Part shown: in pieces, positions 1 through 9,547 of the stretch
How the letters are laid out: every line of letters starts with the position of its first letter
Numbering within the stretch: the stretch's first letter is position 1
DNA from: Intrasporangium oryzae NRRL B-24470
GTDB lineage: Bacteria > Actinomycetota > Actinomycetes > Actinomycetales > Dermatophilaceae
Reading direction: 5' to 3'
NCBI RefSeq assembly: GCF_000576595.1
Contig: NZ_AWSA01000018.1
Coordinates: forward strand, 1 to 64,000
Length of the DNA: 64,000 nucleotides
Notes under the pieces: generated by a model
Databases searched by the model: none
The model's input: the letters and a program-made list of their open reading frames with translations, nothing else
Told to the model about the DNA's origin: nothing
Program-made: the position numbers and the translations under genes

Positions 1-950
1 CCCGGGACCCTGCCCGCGAGCCGGCCCATGGCCTCGCCGGGGATGCCGGGCCAGCGACGCGACCGGCGCGGACGGGCTTGCGCCTCAGACGCCGCGGCGG
101 CCCGGAGCCGGTGTGTCAGCGCCGATGCGTCGTCGCCGCCGACGACGACCTCGACCGGCTCGGGCGCGGCCGCATCGAAGAAGAGGCGCGCTACCTCGCC
201 TGACGAGGGCCGCAGCGACGGGTCGGGGTCGATGCACCGCGCCACGAGCTGCCCCAGCTCCGGACCGACGTGACTGCGGACGGTATCGGGGTCGAGGCGG
301 AGCAGGGTGTCGGGAGCGCCGTTGCCGGTCAGGCAGAACCACGCCAGCGCACCGAGGGAGAACACGTCGCTCGCCTCGGTCGGGACGTCACCGGATCGGA
401 CCTCCGGGGCGACGAAGCCGGGCGTGCCGTGGACGTCGCCGGAGCCCTGGCCGGCGATGTGCGAGGCCCCGAGGTCGAGCAGGACCGGGCGGCCGTCGGC
501 GCGCACCATGACGTTGCGTGCGGAGATGTCACCGTGCACTCCCCCGGCCGCGTGGAGGGCCGCGACCGCCTCGCACACGGGGCTGACGACGGTGACCGTC
601 TCACCCGGCTGGAGATGCCCCCGCGCCCCGACGAGGGCGGAGAGCAGGATCCCACGGACGAGGTCGAACACCAGTGCCGACCGACCGTCGTCGAGCTCGA
701 CGACGTCGCGGAGCGAGACGAGGTGCTCGTGGCGGACCGCCATGAGGACGTGTCGCTCGAGAAGCCCACGGGCGAGGCCCTGCTCGTCGGGCGGGCCGGT
801 CGGCACCTTGATGGCGACGGGACGGCCGGTGGCGTCCGCCCCCGACCAGACGGTGCTGAAGGCCCCCTGCCCTATGAGGGCGTCGACGCGGAGTCCGGGG
901 ACCTGGGGACGTGGCTGGGCTGGCTGGGCTGGCTGGGGTGGCTGCGTCAC
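1..950 (-). CDS. Serine/threonine protein kinase, C-terminus cut by window edge
   Basis: Eukaryotic-type protein kinase reading off the left edge; about 316 residues are visible. After a Pro/Gln-rich N-terminus (residues 3-16, PQPAQPAQP) the kinase fold follows: glycine loop GQGAFSTVW (27-35), VAIK with the ATP-anchoring Lys48, catalytic loop HGDISARN and the metal-binding DLG in place of DFG. The HGD (not HRD) form marks it as a non-RD kinase, which usually does not need activation-loop phosphorylation. The remainder after the kinase domain is Ala/Arg-rich with no visible membrane segment before the edge. The only start between the upstream in-frame stop and the kinase fold is GTG at 950. 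The frame has no stop to position 1, so it was reconstructed by direct translation of the minus strand. Substrate unknown. Confidence 0.88.
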   Translation of the reverse strand, partial: MTQPPQPAQPAQPRPQVPGLRVDALIGQGAFSTVWSGADATGRPVAIKVPTGPPDEQGLARGLLERHVLMAVRHEHLVSLRDVVELDDGRSALVFDLVRGILLSALVGARGHLQPGETVTVVSPVCEAVAALHAAGGVHGDISARNVMVRADGRPVLLDLGASHIAGQGSGDVHGTPGFVAPEVRSGDVPTEASDVFSLGALAWFCLTGNGAPDTLLRLDPDTVRSHVGPELGQLVARCIDPDPSLRPSSGEVARLFFDAAAPEPVEVVVGGDDASALTHRLRAAAASEAQARPRRSRRWPGIPGEAMGRLAGRVP

Positions 951-1107
951 GATGTCATCGTCACAGGCACGCGCCCGGACGCGTCGGCGTCATCCACAGG
1001 CCTTGCTACCGGACCCCGCTCAGACCCGTCCTCGCCCGCCCTGCGCCGACCTGCCCGGCCCGGCCACCCGAGAGCCCCGTGGGGCCGGCGCGCGCCTGCC
1101 GTCCGCC

Positions 1108-2175
1108 TCAGTCCGCCTGCCCGGGCGTCAGGACCGGGACGACCCGACCGTCGCGTGAGCTGACCCGCGCCGCGTCGATGACCGCGAGCACGTGCACGGC
1201 GTCGCGAGGGTCCACGGGCATGCGCACCTGCGGGTCGTCGGACACGATCGCGCCGGCGACCGCCCGGTAGAAGTCGGCCTGGTCCGCGCCGGTGACGACC
1301 GGACCGTGCTCTCGCTCGTCGCCCCGCACGATCCAGCCGATGGCGTCGCCGTCGTTGGCGAACTCGGTGAAGGCGCTCACGTCGTCGACCTGCTTGCCGA
1401 TGACGTAGGCGCCGGCAGAGCCGTTGAGGCGGGCCCGGGGGCCGGGTGCACCGTTGACGGAGCTCGCCATGACGTGGCTGACGATCCCCGAGACGTGCCG
1501 GCATGCCACGAAGGTGTCGTCCTCCCCCACGGTCGTCCGGGCGTCGAGCTCGGCATAGACCGACTCGACCTCGCCGTGGAGGAGCACGGCCTGGTCGATG
1601 AGGTGGGAGTGGAGGTCGAGCAGCAGGCCGCCGCCCTCTTCGGGCCCGACCTGCTCGCGCCACCGCTCCTTCGGGACGGGTCGCCAGCGGTCCCAGCGGT
1701 ATTCGGCCCGCCAGATGTCACCGATCAGCCCCTCGTCGCGGACGGTCGTGAGGGCCCTCTGCTCGGGGTCGAACCGACGGTTGTTGAAGACGGTCAACGG
1801 CACGCCGTGGTGGGCGGCGAGGTCGACGACGCCGAGGGCGAGGCCGGAGTCGACGGCAAGCGGCTTGTCGACGACGAGCGGCACGCCGGCGGCGATGACC
1901 TGCTCGGCCTGCGTCGCGTGGACGCCGCTGGGTGAGGCAAGGACGACGAGGTCGAGACCCTCGACGCCGAGGAGCGCCTCGAGGTCGGGGACGACCTCTG
2001 CACCCGGGTGGTCGGCGCGGACCTCGTCGGCGCGCGTGGCGTTGGAGGTCGACACCGCTGCCACGGTGAGTCCGGCGCGCACGATGAGCGGGGCGTGGAT
2101 CCCGCGACCGGCCGAGCCGTATCCGACGAGGCCGACGCGAAGGGCAGGAGACGTGGGGTCCGGGCTGGGCGGCAT
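1108..2175 (-). CDS. Gfo/Idh/MocA-family NAD(P)-dependent oxidoreductase
   Basis: A 355-residue sugar or inositol dehydrogenase-type oxidoreductase. The N-terminal Rossmann motif is [17 protein letters not shown], followed by the family's [23 protein letters not shown] and the signature VVDKPLAVD with the conserved Lys-Pro of the active site. The C-terminal half carries the substrate-domain patterns [13 protein letters not shown] and GDQADFY-like text. Length matches the family (about 350). ATG 2175 is chosen because the protein aligns from there. ATG 2193 is an alternative, and neither has a clear ribosome site. The frame stays open far upstream across lipB and the acetyltransferase, but that extension is antisense to real genes. 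The kinase gene follows on the same strand after 157 bp. Substrate cannot be told from sequence. Confidence 0.9.
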   Translation of the reverse strand: MPPSPDPTSPALRVGLVGYGSAGRGIHAPLIVRAGLTVAAVSTSNATRADEVRADHPGAEVVPDLEALLGVEGLDLVVLASPSGVHATQAEQVIAAGVPLVVDKPLAVDSGLALGVVDLAAHHGVPLTVFNNRRFDPEQRALTTVRDEGLIGDIWRAEYRWDRWRPVPKERWREQVGPEEGGGLLLDLHSHLIDQAVLLHGEVESVYAELDARTTVGEDDTFVACRHVSGIVSHVMASSVNGAPGPRARLNGSAGAYVIGKQVDDVSAFTEFANDGDAIGWIVRGDEREHGPVVTGADQADFYRAVAGAIVSDDPQVRMPVDPRDAVHVLAVIDAARVSSRDGRVVPVLTPGQAD

Positions 2176-2223
2176 ACGGCAACCCAACCACATCAGGTGC
2201 CCGGGGCACTCGACCGCGCGGCG

Positions 2224-2229
2224 TACCCT
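2224..2229 (+). promoter_or_regulatory. -10 box of a probable leaderless lipB promoter
   Basis: TACCCT fits the actinobacterial TANNNT -10 element and lies 6 nt before the lipB ATG, with no Shine-Dalgarno sequence between. Transcription would start at or next to the A of the start codon. Confidence 0.55.
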
Positions 2230-2235
2230 GACCGC

Positions 2236-2904
2236 ATGCGTTTCGTCCACCTCGGTCTCGACCCCGACTTCGTCGACTACGAGCAGGCCTGGCAGATCCA
2301 GCGCGACACCCACGCCAAGGTCGTCAGCGGTGAGGAGCCCGACACCGTCTACCTGCTCGAGCACCGGCCGGTCTACACCGCGGGCAAGCGCACCGAGCCC
2401 CAGGAACGCCCGGTCGACGGCACGCCGGTCGTCGACGTCGACCGCGGCGGCAAGATCACCTGGCACGGGCCCGGCCAGATCACCGGCTACCCGATCGTCC
2501 GGCTCCCGGCCCCGATCGACGTTGTCGGCTACGTCCGCCACCTCGAGGAGATGATGATCCGGGTGTGCGCCGACTTCGGCGTCGAGGCCGGACGCGTCGA
2601 GGGCGAGAGCGGCACGTGGATCGCCGCCGACGAGCGGGGACCGCGGCGCAAGATCGGCGCCATCGGCATCCGGGTCAGCCGTCAGGTCGCGATGCACGGC
2701 TTCGCCTTCAACTGCAACCCCGACCTGTCGTGGGGCGAGGTCATCATCCCGTGCGGCATCGTCGGCGCCGGGGTCACATCGCTGTCGTTCGAGCTCGGGC
2801 GCGACGTGCCGGTGACCGAGGTGCTTCCCCACGTCGAGAAGCACCTCGCCGACGTCCTTCCCGGGCTCCGACCGAACGGGCGGGTCCTCAGCACCTCCGA
2901 CTGA
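2236..2904 (+). CDS. lipB: Lipoyl(octanoyl) transferase LipB
   Basis: Transfers octanoate from octanoyl-ACP to the lipoyl domains of 2-oxoacid dehydrogenases and glycine cleavage H protein, in the cytosol; the first step of de novo lipoate synthesis. The 222 residues contain the LipB signature [18 protein letters not shown] (70-87), the catalytic lysine in [10 protein letters not shown] (Lys139) and the acyl-thioester cysteine in [13 protein letters not shown] (Cys173). Both sit three residues before their M. tuberculosis counterparts Lys142 and Cys176. ATG 2236 is chosen because [15 protein letters not shown] is the normal family N-terminus. A longer frame from 2008 overlaps the divergent oxidoreductase. 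lipA lies 5.6 kb downstream, separated by an acetyltransferase, a secreted protein and an ABC pair, so the usual lipBA pair is split here. Confidence 0.97.
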   Translation: MRFVHLGLDPDFVDYEQAWQIQRDTHAKVVSGEEPDTVYLLEHRPVYTAGKRTEPQERPVDGTPVVDVDRGGKITWHGPGQITGYPIVRLPAPIDVVGYVRHLEEMMIRVCADFGVEAGRVEGESGTWIAADERGPRRKIGAIGIRVSRQVAMHGFAFNCNPDLSWGEVIIPCGIVGAGVTSLSFELGRDVPVTEVLPHVEKHLADVLPGLRPNGRVLSTSD

Positions 2905-2974
2905 CCCACGGACGTGGCCGCAGCCGCCACAAAACGGGTTGATGGCATGAGTGTGACGGCGGTTGGCTGAGCAG

Positions 2975-4240
2975 ATGAACCGGATCCCGATCCATGTCGA
3001 GCGCGCCACCGACCAGGAGCGATTCCTGGCCACCGACCACACGGTGTGGTTCCTCGAGTCCCCGGCCGCCCCGACGGAGGACCAGCTCGTCGGCCTGCCG
3101 CCCGACCGCCGCTTCGCCGCCCACGTCGAGGGCGCCGACCCGGGTACGTACCCCGGCATCTACGGCGTCTTCCCCCTGACGCTCGCGATCCCCGGTCCCT
3201 CCGCCGAGACTCGGCACCTATCCTGTGCGGGCCTCACCTGGGTCGGCGTCCACCCTGACCACCGCCGCCGGGGCGTCCTCACCGCGATGCTGCGCCACCA
3301 CCTCGAGCAGGTCCACGAGGACCCCGACGTCCACGTCTCGGCCCTGCACGCGAGCGAGCCGGCCATCTACGGACGGTTCGGCTACGGCCTCGCCTCGCTC
3401 GAGCACGAGGTGACGCTGAGCCGCGGAACGAAGCTCACGGCTCCCCACCTCGAGGATGGCGCGGCCGGCATGACGACGCAGTTCGTGACCTTGTCCGACC
3501 CTGGTGTCACGGGTCGCCTGCGCGACTGTCACCTCGAGCTCGCCGAACCGGGCTCGGTCGTGGGCGAGATCGAGTACTACGAGCGGATCGGCACCGAGTT
3601 CCCCGAGCACCTGCGTGAGAAGGAGCGCCTGCGCGTCCTGTTCGCGCGTCGAGGCGGTCACGACGTCGGCTTCGCCGTGTTCCGCCGCAGGCAGAAGTGG
3701 GAGCGAGCGCGTCCCTCCGGTGAGCTCGTGGTCTGGGCCCTCGTCGGGGAACCGGCAGCCCGGCTGGCCCTGCTTCGTCGACTCGTGGACTTCGACCTCG
3801 TCGGCGCGGTGAAGGTCGGCAACGTGGGGGTGGACGACCCGCTCCTGCGCTGGGTCGGCGGACCCCGGGGCGCCGTCGACGTGGCCACCTACGACAACCT
3901 ATGGATCCGCCTCGTCGACCTACCCCAGGCGCTGGCGGCCCGCGCCTGGAGCGCGCCGTGCGACCTCGTCGTCGAGGTGTCCGACCCGGCCGCACCGTGG
4001 AACGAGGGCACGTGGCGCATTCACGCCGAGGAGGGCGGGAGTGCCACCGTCGAGCGGTCGACGGCGGTGGCCGACCTTCACGTGGGCGTGGACGCCCTCG
4101 GGTCCGCCTACCTCGGGGGCGGCAACGTCGTCGCCCTCCAGCGCGCAGGGCTCGTGACGGAACGCAGCCCGGGTGCGGCCGTGCGGCTGTGGCGGGCCTT
4201 GCGCACCGACCTCGCACCTGCGGCGGCCATCGGGTTCTGA
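2975..4240 (+). CDS. Eis-family GNAT N-acetyltransferase
   Basis: A 421-residue acetyl-CoA-dependent N-acetyltransferase of the Eis type. The acetyl-CoA loop reads VHPDHRRRGVLTAML, followed by ALHASEPAIYGRFGYGLAS, the Eis active-site region with the proton-donating tyrosine. A second GNAT-like region and an SCP2-like C-terminal domain follow, as in M. tuberculosis Eis. The chain ends in a free Phe (AAAIGF); in Eis the C-terminal Phe carboxylate is the catalytic base, so the exact end is probably functional. Eis enzymes acetylate aminoglycosides and protein or peptide amines, but the substrate here is unknown. ATG 2975 is preferred over TTG 2963, four codons earlier. A 7-codon frame (2947-2970) ends 4 nt before the ATG. 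Confidence 0.88.
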   Translation: MNRIPIHVERATDQERFLATDHTVWFLESPAAPTEDQLVGLPPDRRFAAHVEGADPGTYPGIYGVFPLTLAIPGPSAETRHLSCAGLTWVGVHPDHRRRGVLTAMLRHHLEQVHEDPDVHVSALHASEPAIYGRFGYGLASLEHEVTLSRGTKLTAPHLEDGAAGMTTQFVTLSDPGVTGRLRDCHLELAEPGSVVGEIEYYERIGTEFPEHLREKERLRVLFARRGGHDVGFAVFRRRQKWERARPSGELVVWALVGEPAARLALLRRLVDFDLVGAVKVGNVGVDDPLLRWVGGPRGAVDVATYDNLWIRLVDLPQALAARAWSAPCDLVVEVSDPAAPWNEGTWRIHAEEGGSATVERSTAVADLHVGVDALGSAYLGGGNVVALQRAGLVTERSPGAAVRLWRALRTDLAPAAAIGF

Positions 4241-4395
4241 GCCCCTGCAGCCCCGCACGCGGGCCGGCAACCACCACGGCGAACCTACGCCGGCGGTCCG
4301 TTGACCCCTCCTTCCCCCGGGTCTAGATTCGGGATGCGTCGCCGTGGGCCACCCACGCTGTGGCGCGGCCTCACAGGAGTCCCTGGAGGTTGATC

Positions 4396-6168
4396 GTGAA
4401 GAAGCTCATCGCACCTCTCGCGGCGGCGACCGTCGCGGCTGCCGGGCTCGTCGCCGGAGGCACCGCCTCCGCAGCGTCGCCCACCTATGACATCACCACC
4501 CTGGCCGGGAAGGTCGCCTCGGTCCGCGCGACGGGGAGCCCGCAGGTCAGGTTCTCCGCCCTCCTCGAGGAGGAGTCGTCCGACCCGTCCTTCGACGGTC
4601 CCTTCTCGCCGGCCATCACGCCGACATACGTCCTCTCGAGCCCGCTCGACGGGACGTCGGTCCTCGCGCCCGACGTCACGGTCAACCGGGACACGGCCGC
4701 CGCGCCGCAGAACGAGACCGCCGTCGCCGTCGACCCCAACAACCCGAACCGCGTCGTCGCCGGCGCCAACGACTACGTCACGCGGACGTGGTCGTGCACC
4801 GTCTCCGGCACCCCGTGCAGCGCGCTCGGGGACGCCTACTCCGGCAGCTATGTGTCCAACGACGGAGGGACGACCTGGCAGGGACTGTCCACTGACCCCG
4901 GCCATCTCGGCACGCTCGTCCCGGGCGTCACCCACCTGTCCGGCGGCCCGTACGACGCCGGCGGCGACCCGGCCGTCGCGTTCGACAGCCGCGGCACCGT
5001 CTTCTACGCCGGCCTCGGCTTCGACCGGACGTCGCCGCCGAACACCGTGACCGTCAACCGCGGCACGTTCAGCGGCTCGGGCTCGCTGACGTGGAGCGCC
5101 CCGACCTTCATCAACCCGACGACGTCGCCGGCCGTACTCAACGACAAGGAGTGGGTCGCGGCCGACTCCCACGTGGGCAGCCCCTTCCGTGACCGCGTCT
5201 ACGTGTCGTGGACCCGCTACGTGTTCAACCCGATCAACGGCAACTACGTCCAGTCGCCGATCTTCTTTGCGTCGTCGAGCGACGGAGGCACGACCTTCAC
5301 GACGCCCAAGGCGATCTCCGGCAAGGTCCTCTTCGACCAGGGCTCCCGCCCGGTCGTCGCTCCGGACGGCTCGCTGTACGTCTTCTTCGAGGGTGCGACT
5401 CGGCTCGACAGCCTGAGCTCGACCTACGTCGTGAAGTCCACCGACGGCGGGGCCACGTGGGGCAAGCCGGTCGCCATCGCCACCGTCGTCGACAGCCACG
5501 TCCTGACCGACACCGCCTTCCGCGACAACAGCTTCCCGGCGGCAGCCGTCGCACCCGACGGCACGCTCTACGCGACGTGGACGACGATGATGGGCAGCAC
5601 ATCCACCGCCGTCTACAGCACGTCCACCGACGGCGGAGCGACGTGGACGGCGCCGCAAGCGGACTTCGTCCCCGCCCTGCGCACCTCGGTCGGATACCCG
5701 GCCAGCCAGCCGAGTGGTGGCACGCTCAACGCCCCGTCCCCGACCCAGGCGGAGGACATCTTCCCCGCCGTCGGCGTGGGTCCCGACGGCCACGTCCACC
5801 TCGGCGCCTACCGCGGCGACGTCGTCTCGCCGTGGCAGACCTGCGCGAGCGGCCCGCCCCCACCGGTCGGGCGCATCACGTGCGACGCCCTCGGCGACTA
5901 CATCAACAACACGCGTCTCGACTACGTCGTCCGCGACCTGAGCTCGGCGCAGGTCGTCGTCAGCACGCACCCGATCAACACCCGCTACGGCTTCGGCGGC
6001 GGCTTCTTCGGCGACTACACCGACCTCGCGGTCGGGGCCGACGGCATCGTCCACGCCTTCTGGACCGACAGCAACAACGTCCAGCAGGTCGTCTGGTTCT
6101 ACGGCGCCGAGTTCACGCCGACGCTGATCCACCAGGAGGACGTCGTCATGCGCTCGGGCGCCCTCTGA
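4396..6168 (+). CDS. Secreted Asp-box (BNR/sialidase-like) beta-propeller protein
   Basis: A 590-residue exported protein. GTG 4396 follows a strong GGAGGT at 4385-4390. It encodes a Lys-Lys signal peptide with an Ala/Val/Gly core and cleavage near GGTASAASP. The body has repeated Asp-box motifs S-x-D-G-G-x-T-W: YVSNDGGTTWQG, SSSDGGTTFTTP, KSTDGGATWGKP and STSTDGGATWTAP, spaced as in six-bladed sialidase or glycoside-hydrolase propellers. The catalytic Arg triad and Tyr/Glu pair of true sialidases cannot be confirmed by eye, so the activity is left open (exo-sialidase, other glycosidase, or a binding propeller). A TAGATT -10-like box at 4323-4328 and the 155-bp upstream gap suggest its own promoter. 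A hairpin terminator follows. Confidence 0.82.
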   Translation: MKKLIAPLAAATVAAAGLVAGGTASAASPTYDITTLAGKVASVRATGSPQVRFSALLEEESSDPSFDGPFSPAITPTYVLSSPLDGTSVLAPDVTVNRDTAAAPQNETAVAVDPNNPNRVVAGANDYVTRTWSCTVSGTPCSALGDAYSGSYVSNDGGTTWQGLSTDPGHLGTLVPGVTHLSGGPYDAGGDPAVAFDSRGTVFYAGLGFDRTSPPNTVTVNRGTFSGSGSLTWSAPTFINPTTSPAVLNDKEWVAADSHVGSPFRDRVYVSWTRYVFNPINGNYVQSPIFFASSSDGGTTFTTPKAISGKVLFDQGSRPVVAPDGSLYVFFEGATRLDSLSSTYVVKSTDGGATWGKPVAIATVVDSHVLTDTAFRDNSFPAAAVAPDGTLYATWTTMMGSTSTAVYSTSTDGGATWTAPQADFVPALRTSVGYPASQPSGGTLNAPSPTQAEDIFPAVGVGPDGHVHLGAYRGDVVSPWQTCASGPPPPVGRITCDALGDYINNTRLDYVVRDLSSAQVVVSTHPINTRYGFGGGFFGDYTDLAVGADGIVHAFWTDSNNVQQVVWFYGAEFTPTLIHQEDVVMRSGAL

Positions 6169-6191
6169 GCGAGGCGCCGAGCATCGAGCAC

Positions 6192-6226
6192 ACGTATGCC
6201 GCCGGGCCGGGCCCGGCGGCATACGT
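6192..6226. terminator. GTATGCC-type inverted repeat, probable terminator
   Basis: A 16-bp perfect stem (ACGTATGCCGCCGGGC and its complement) with a 3-nt loop lies 23 bp after the secreted propeller gene. The arm carries the GTATGCCGC word shared by the other intergenic hairpins in this window. There is no U-tract, as is common in high-GC actinobacteria. Confidence 0.75.
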
Positions 6227-6331
6227 GTCGTTCCGGACCTCCACGGGCACGGGTCCGTGTCCCGCCCTCGGAGGTCCGCCCAACCCCTAGGGTGTCGCTG
6301 ACAACTCACTCGGGGCCCTCAGGGGGGACAC

Positions 6332-7294
6332 ATGGACGTCGCCGTCCGCACCACCAGCCTGCGCAAGACCTATCTCAGTCGAGGGAGCCGCCGCGTCGCC
6401 GTGCAGGGGCTCACCATGACCGTTCCGGCGGGAGGGGTCCACGGGTTCCTCGGGCCCAACGGCTCCGGCAAGACGACGACGATCCGGATGCTCCTCGGCC
6501 TCATCCGCCCCGACTCGGGCACGGCCGAGATCTTCGGTGTGCCGGTCCCGAAGCGGCTGCCCGACGTCGTCGACCGGGTCGGGGCGATCGTCGAGTCGCC
6601 GAAGTTCTTCCCGGCGTTCACGGGTCGGCAGAACCTCCGCCTCCTCGCCGACGCGATCGGCGCGCCCGCGAGCCGGGTGGAGGAGGTCCTCGAGGCGACC
6701 CACCTCGGAGACTGCGGACGCGACCGGTTCGCGTCGTACTCGCTCGGCATGAAGCAGCGCCTCGCGATCGCCGCGACCCTGCTCAAGGACCCCGAGCTGC
6801 TCATCTTCGACGAGCCGACCAACGGCCTCGACCCGGCCGGGATCAGGGAGGTCCGCGACACGATGAGAGCCCTTGCGGCGCAGGGCAAGACCGTCCTCGT
6901 CAGCTCGCACATCCTCGCCGAGGTCGAGCAGGTCGCAGACACGGTCTCGATCATCGGGCACGGCGCCCTCCTCGCCGAGGGGCCGGTCGCCGACATCCTC
7001 GGTGGCGGAGGGGCGGCACAGGTCCGGGTCGGCGTGGGCAGCCCCGACCAGGCGGCGGTCATCCTCGAGGAGCAGGGCCACGTGGTCACCCGGGAGGGCG
7101 ACCACCTCCTCGTCACGGCCGACGACCCGTCCGCGGTGACGCGGGCGCTCGCCGGGCACGGTCTCTACGTCAACGAGCTGACCCCGGTCCGCCCCGACCT
7201 CGAGGACGCGTTCCTCGCCCTGACGGCCGACCAGGGACTGGGCTCGGAGTCCGACCGGCAAGCCGGCGGCCTGGCCATGGGGGGTGCGGCATGA
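6332..7294 (+). CDS. ABC transporter ATP-binding protein
   Basis: A 320-residue nucleotide-binding subunit of an ABC-2 type exporter. Walker A is GPNGSGKTTT (about 44-53), the Q-loop region follows VGAIVESPKFFPAFTG, the signature is the variant YSLGMKQRL, Walker B is LLIFDEPTNGLDPAG and the H-switch is VLVSSHILAEVEQ. About 90 C-terminal residues form an ACT-like or regulatory extension typical of bacitracin/multidrug-export ATPases. The stop overlaps the permease start by 4 nt (ATGA), so the two are translationally coupled. The cargo is not evident. A TAGGGT box at 6287-6292 may be the -10 element. Confidence 0.93.
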   Translation: MDVAVRTTSLRKTYLSRGSRRVAVQGLTMTVPAGGVHGFLGPNGSGKTTTIRMLLGLIRPDSGTAEIFGVPVPKRLPDVVDRVGAIVESPKFFPAFTGRQNLRLLADAIGAPASRVEEVLEATHLGDCGRDRFASYSLGMKQRLAIAATLLKDPELLIFDEPTNGLDPAGIREVRDTMRALAAQGKTVLVSSHILAEVEQVADTVSIIGHGALLAEGPVADILGGGGAAQVRVGVGSPDQAAVILEEQGHVVTREGDHLLVTADDPSAVTRALAGHGLYVNELTPVRPDLEDAFLALTADQGLGSESDRQAGGLAMGGAA

Positions 7295-8370
7295 GCGGCA
7301 CGCTGCTGACAGCGGAGGCCCGCGCCAAGGCGGAGGTGCGCCCGACGGGCACGTCCTTCGTCGGCCTGGTCGGTGTCGAGCTCCGGCGCCTCTGGTGGCG
7401 CAGGCTCACCAAGGCGGTGCTCGTCGCCGTCGTCGTGCTCGTCGGTGTCGCGACGTACTCCGTCCACCAGCAGATCAGGCCGGAGGCGATCGCGCAGCGG
7501 CTCGACGACTACCGGGCGATGGTCGCCGAGCAGCAGCGCCAGCTCGACGCGATGTCCCCAGAGGACAAGGCCGCGCAGCTGGCGGAGTGCAGGCGTGGAG
7601 AAGCGGCGGCCCAGAGCCAGGACCCGAACGCCTCCTTCGGATGCGACCGGATGTTCGCGCTGCCGAGCCCCGAGAGCTTCGGGCTCCTCAACACCGCGCG
7701 CGACCAGGTCACGCTCGGCCTCGCGAAGACCGGGGTCTACTTCTTCGGCTTCCTCGCCTTCCTCCTCGGCGCCAGCTTCATCGCCGCCGAGTTCGCGAGC
7801 GGCGCCATGGGCAACTGGCTCACCTTCCAGCCCCGGCGCCTGCGCGTCGGTGCGGCCAAGCTGCTCGCCGCACTCGGCGGCGGCCTCGCCATCGGCGTCC
7901 TCGGGGTCGGGCTCTCGGCCGCGGGCGCGGCCCTCGTGACGACGGTCAACCGGCCCGATGCCGCAGTGGGCCTCCCCGAGGTCCCGCCCGCTGGTGGCTC
8001 GGTCACCGAGAGCCTGCTGCGCATCGTCGCGGTGGTGGCCCTCGGCGGGTTCGGTGGAGCCGTCGTCGGCCTCCTCCTCCGGAGCACGGCGGGGGTCATC
8101 GGCCTCGTCATCGGGTGGAGCATCGTCGCCGAGGGATTCGTCGCCAACGTCTTCGGCGAGGGCCGGCTCCAGCCGTGGTTGCTGCGGCTCAACATCGACG
8201 CGTTCCTCGAGAAGGGGTCGACATACGTCGTGACCGTGTGCAGGGCCGACGGCTGCACGGGCCAGTCGGCGGTCAACACCTACACCCACGGCTGGGTCTA
8301 CCTGCTGACCTTCGCCCTCGTCGGGGCCGCCCTCGCGCTCGCCTCCTTCCGCCGCCGCGACGTCACCTGA
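7291..8370 (+). CDS. ABC-2 type transporter permease
   Basis: A 359-residue membrane partner of the preceding ATPase. A short cytosolic N-terminus leads to TM1 (KAVLVAVVVLVGVATYS). A 90-residue extracytoplasmic loop follows with two cysteines (AECRRGEAA and FGCDRMF) that could form a disulfide. Then come about five hydrophobic segments (for example VYFFGFLAFLLGASFIAAEFA and LLAALGGGLAIGVLGVGLS), and a second Cys pair (VCRADGCTG) lies before the last segment. The helix layout and the GAMGNWLTF-type motif after TM2 match ABC-2 permeases. It starts at the ATGA overlap and is probably a dedicated half-operon with no third gene. Confidence 0.88.
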   Translation: MSGTLLTAEARAKAEVRPTGTSFVGLVGVELRRLWWRRLTKAVLVAVVVLVGVATYSVHQQIRPEAIAQRLDDYRAMVAEQQRQLDAMSPEDKAAQLAECRRGEAAAQSQDPNASFGCDRMFALPSPESFGLLNTARDQVTLGLAKTGVYFFGFLAFLLGASFIAAEFASGAMGNWLTFQPRRLRVGAAKLLAALGGGLAIGVLGVGLSAAGAALVTTVNRPDAAVGLPEVPPAGGSVTESLLRIVAVVALGGFGGAVVGLLLRSTAGVIGLVIGWSIVAEGFVANVFGEGRLQPWLLRLNIDAFLEKGSTYVVTVCRADGCTGQSAVNTYTHGWVYLLTFALVGAALALASFRRRDVT

Positions 8371-8385
8371 CCGGCTCGTCCGGGG

Positions 8386-8446
8386 CCGTATGCCGCCGGT
8401 CCGGGTCGCGCTCCTGGGGGCGCGGTCCCGGCCCAGCGGCATACGG
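8386..8446. terminator. GTATGCC-type inverted repeat
   Basis: CCGTATGCCGC and GCGGCATACGG arms flank a GC-rich 39-nt interior that can itself pair. It sits 15 bp after the ABC permease stop and upstream of lipA, as expected of a terminator that insulates the two units. Confidence 0.65.
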
Positions 8447-8516
8447 CCGATGTGGAGGTGCTCGGGGCCCGGCGTAGGCTGGGGCCCAGCATCCGCCACC
8501 CCCGAGGAGCTCCCCT

Positions 8517-9542
8517 GTGACTGTCGCACCCGACGGTCGTCGACTGCTGCGCGTCGAGGCGCGCAACGCCGAGACCCCCATCGAGCGCAAGCCGTCGTGG
8601 ATCCGCACGACCGCCAAGATGGGCCCCGAGTACACCGCCCTGCACTCCATGGTGAAGAGCGAGGGCCTGCACACGGTGTGCCAGGAGGCCGGCTGCCCCA
8701 ACATCTTCGAGTGCTGGGAGGACAAGGAGGCCACCTTCCTCATCGGTGGCGACACGTGCACCCGGCGCTGCGACTTCTGCGACATCGCGACCGGCAGGCC
8801 GACGGCGCTCGACCTCGACGAGCCGCGGCGCGTCGCGGAGTCCGTCCGGCAGATGGGCCTGCGCTACTCCACGGTGACCGGTGTGGCGCGTGACGACCAG
8901 CCGGACGGCGCGGCGGGGCTCTACGCCGAGACGATCCGCCAGATCCACCTGCTCAACCCCAACACGGGCGTCGAGATCCTCCCGCCCGACTTCGGTGCGA
9001 AGCCCGAGCTCGTCGGCCAGGTCTTCGACGCGCGACCCGAGGTGTTTGCGCACAACCTCGAGACGGTCCCGCGGATCTTCAAGCGGATCCGGCCCGCGTT
9101 CACGTACGAGAAGTCCCTCACGGTGCTGACCATGGCCCGCGAGGCCGGGCTCGTCACGAAGTCCAACCTCATCCTCGGCATGGGCGAGACCGACGCCGAG
9201 ATCGAGGAGGCCATCCGCGACCTCCACGACGCCGGGTGCGACATCCTCACGATCACGCAGTACCTCCGCCCCTCCAAGCTCCACCACCCGATCGACCGGT
9301 GGGTCAAGCCGGAGGAGTTCGTCCACTGGTCCGACGTTGCCGAGGAGCTGGGCTTCAAGGGCGTCATGGCGGGTCCGCTGGTCCGTTCGTCGTACCGCGC
9401 CGGGCGCCTCTGGGCGACGGCCATGCGCAAGTGGGGCCGCGAGATCCCGGCCCACCTGGCCCACCTCGCCGAGGCTGCCGGGTCCCCCGCCCGCCAGGAG
9501 GCGGCGTCGTTGGTGGCCCGCGCCGAGAGCGCCGTATCCTGA
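8517..9542 (+). CDS. lipA: Lipoyl synthase LipA
   Basis: Radical-SAM enzyme that inserts two sulfurs into octanoyl groups to make lipoate. The 341 residues contain the auxiliary cluster motif [12 protein letters not shown] (CX4CX5C) and the SAM cluster motif CTRRCDFC (CX3CX2C). These are followed by TGVARDD, the family text [12 protein letters not shown] and the C-terminal [14 protein letters not shown] 8517 lies 7 nt after GAGGAG (8503-8508). A TAGGCT box at 8474-8479 is a likely -10 element. The DUF4191 membrane protein begins 5 nt downstream, an order conserved across actinobacteria. Confidence 0.97.
   Translation: MTVAPDGRRLLRVEARNAETPIERKPSWIRTTAKMGPEYTALHSMVKSEGLHTVCQEAGCPNIFECWEDKEATFLIGGDTCTRRCDFCDIATGRPTALDLDEPRRVAESVRQMGLRYSTVTGVARDDQPDGAAGLYAETIRQIHLLNPNTGVEILPPDFGAKPELVGQVFDARPEVFAHNLETVPRIFKRIRPAFTYEKSLTVLTMAREAGLVTKSNLILGMGETDAEIEEAIRDLHDAGCDILTITQYLRPSKLHHPIDRWVKPEEFVHWSDVAEELGFKGVMAGPLVRSSYRAGRLWATAMRKWGREIPAHLAHLAEAAGSPARQEAASLVARAESAVS
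9535..9540 (+). promoter_or_regulatory. -10 box for a leaderless internal promoter of the DUF4191 gene
   Basis: TATCCT lies inside the last codons of lipA, 7 nt before the ATG at 9548, with no Shine-Dalgarno sequence. The DUF4191 gene may therefore have its own leaderless transcript besides read-through from lipA. Confidence 0.5.
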
Positions 9543-9547
9543 TCACC

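Noticed and set aside
2947-2970. Seven-codon leader peptide before the Eis-like gene
   Set aside because: No attenuator structure or regulatory codon run is visible; chance is a sufficient explanation.
2176-3159. N-terminal extension of the oxidoreductase gene by 328 codons
   Set aside because: It is antisense to lipB and the Eis-like gene and has no fold; the Rossmann motif sits at the chosen start.
4285-6309. 674-codon minus-strand frame opposite the secreted propeller gene
   Set aside because: Asp/Arg-rich shadow; the plus strand has signal peptide, ribosome site and Asp-box repeats.
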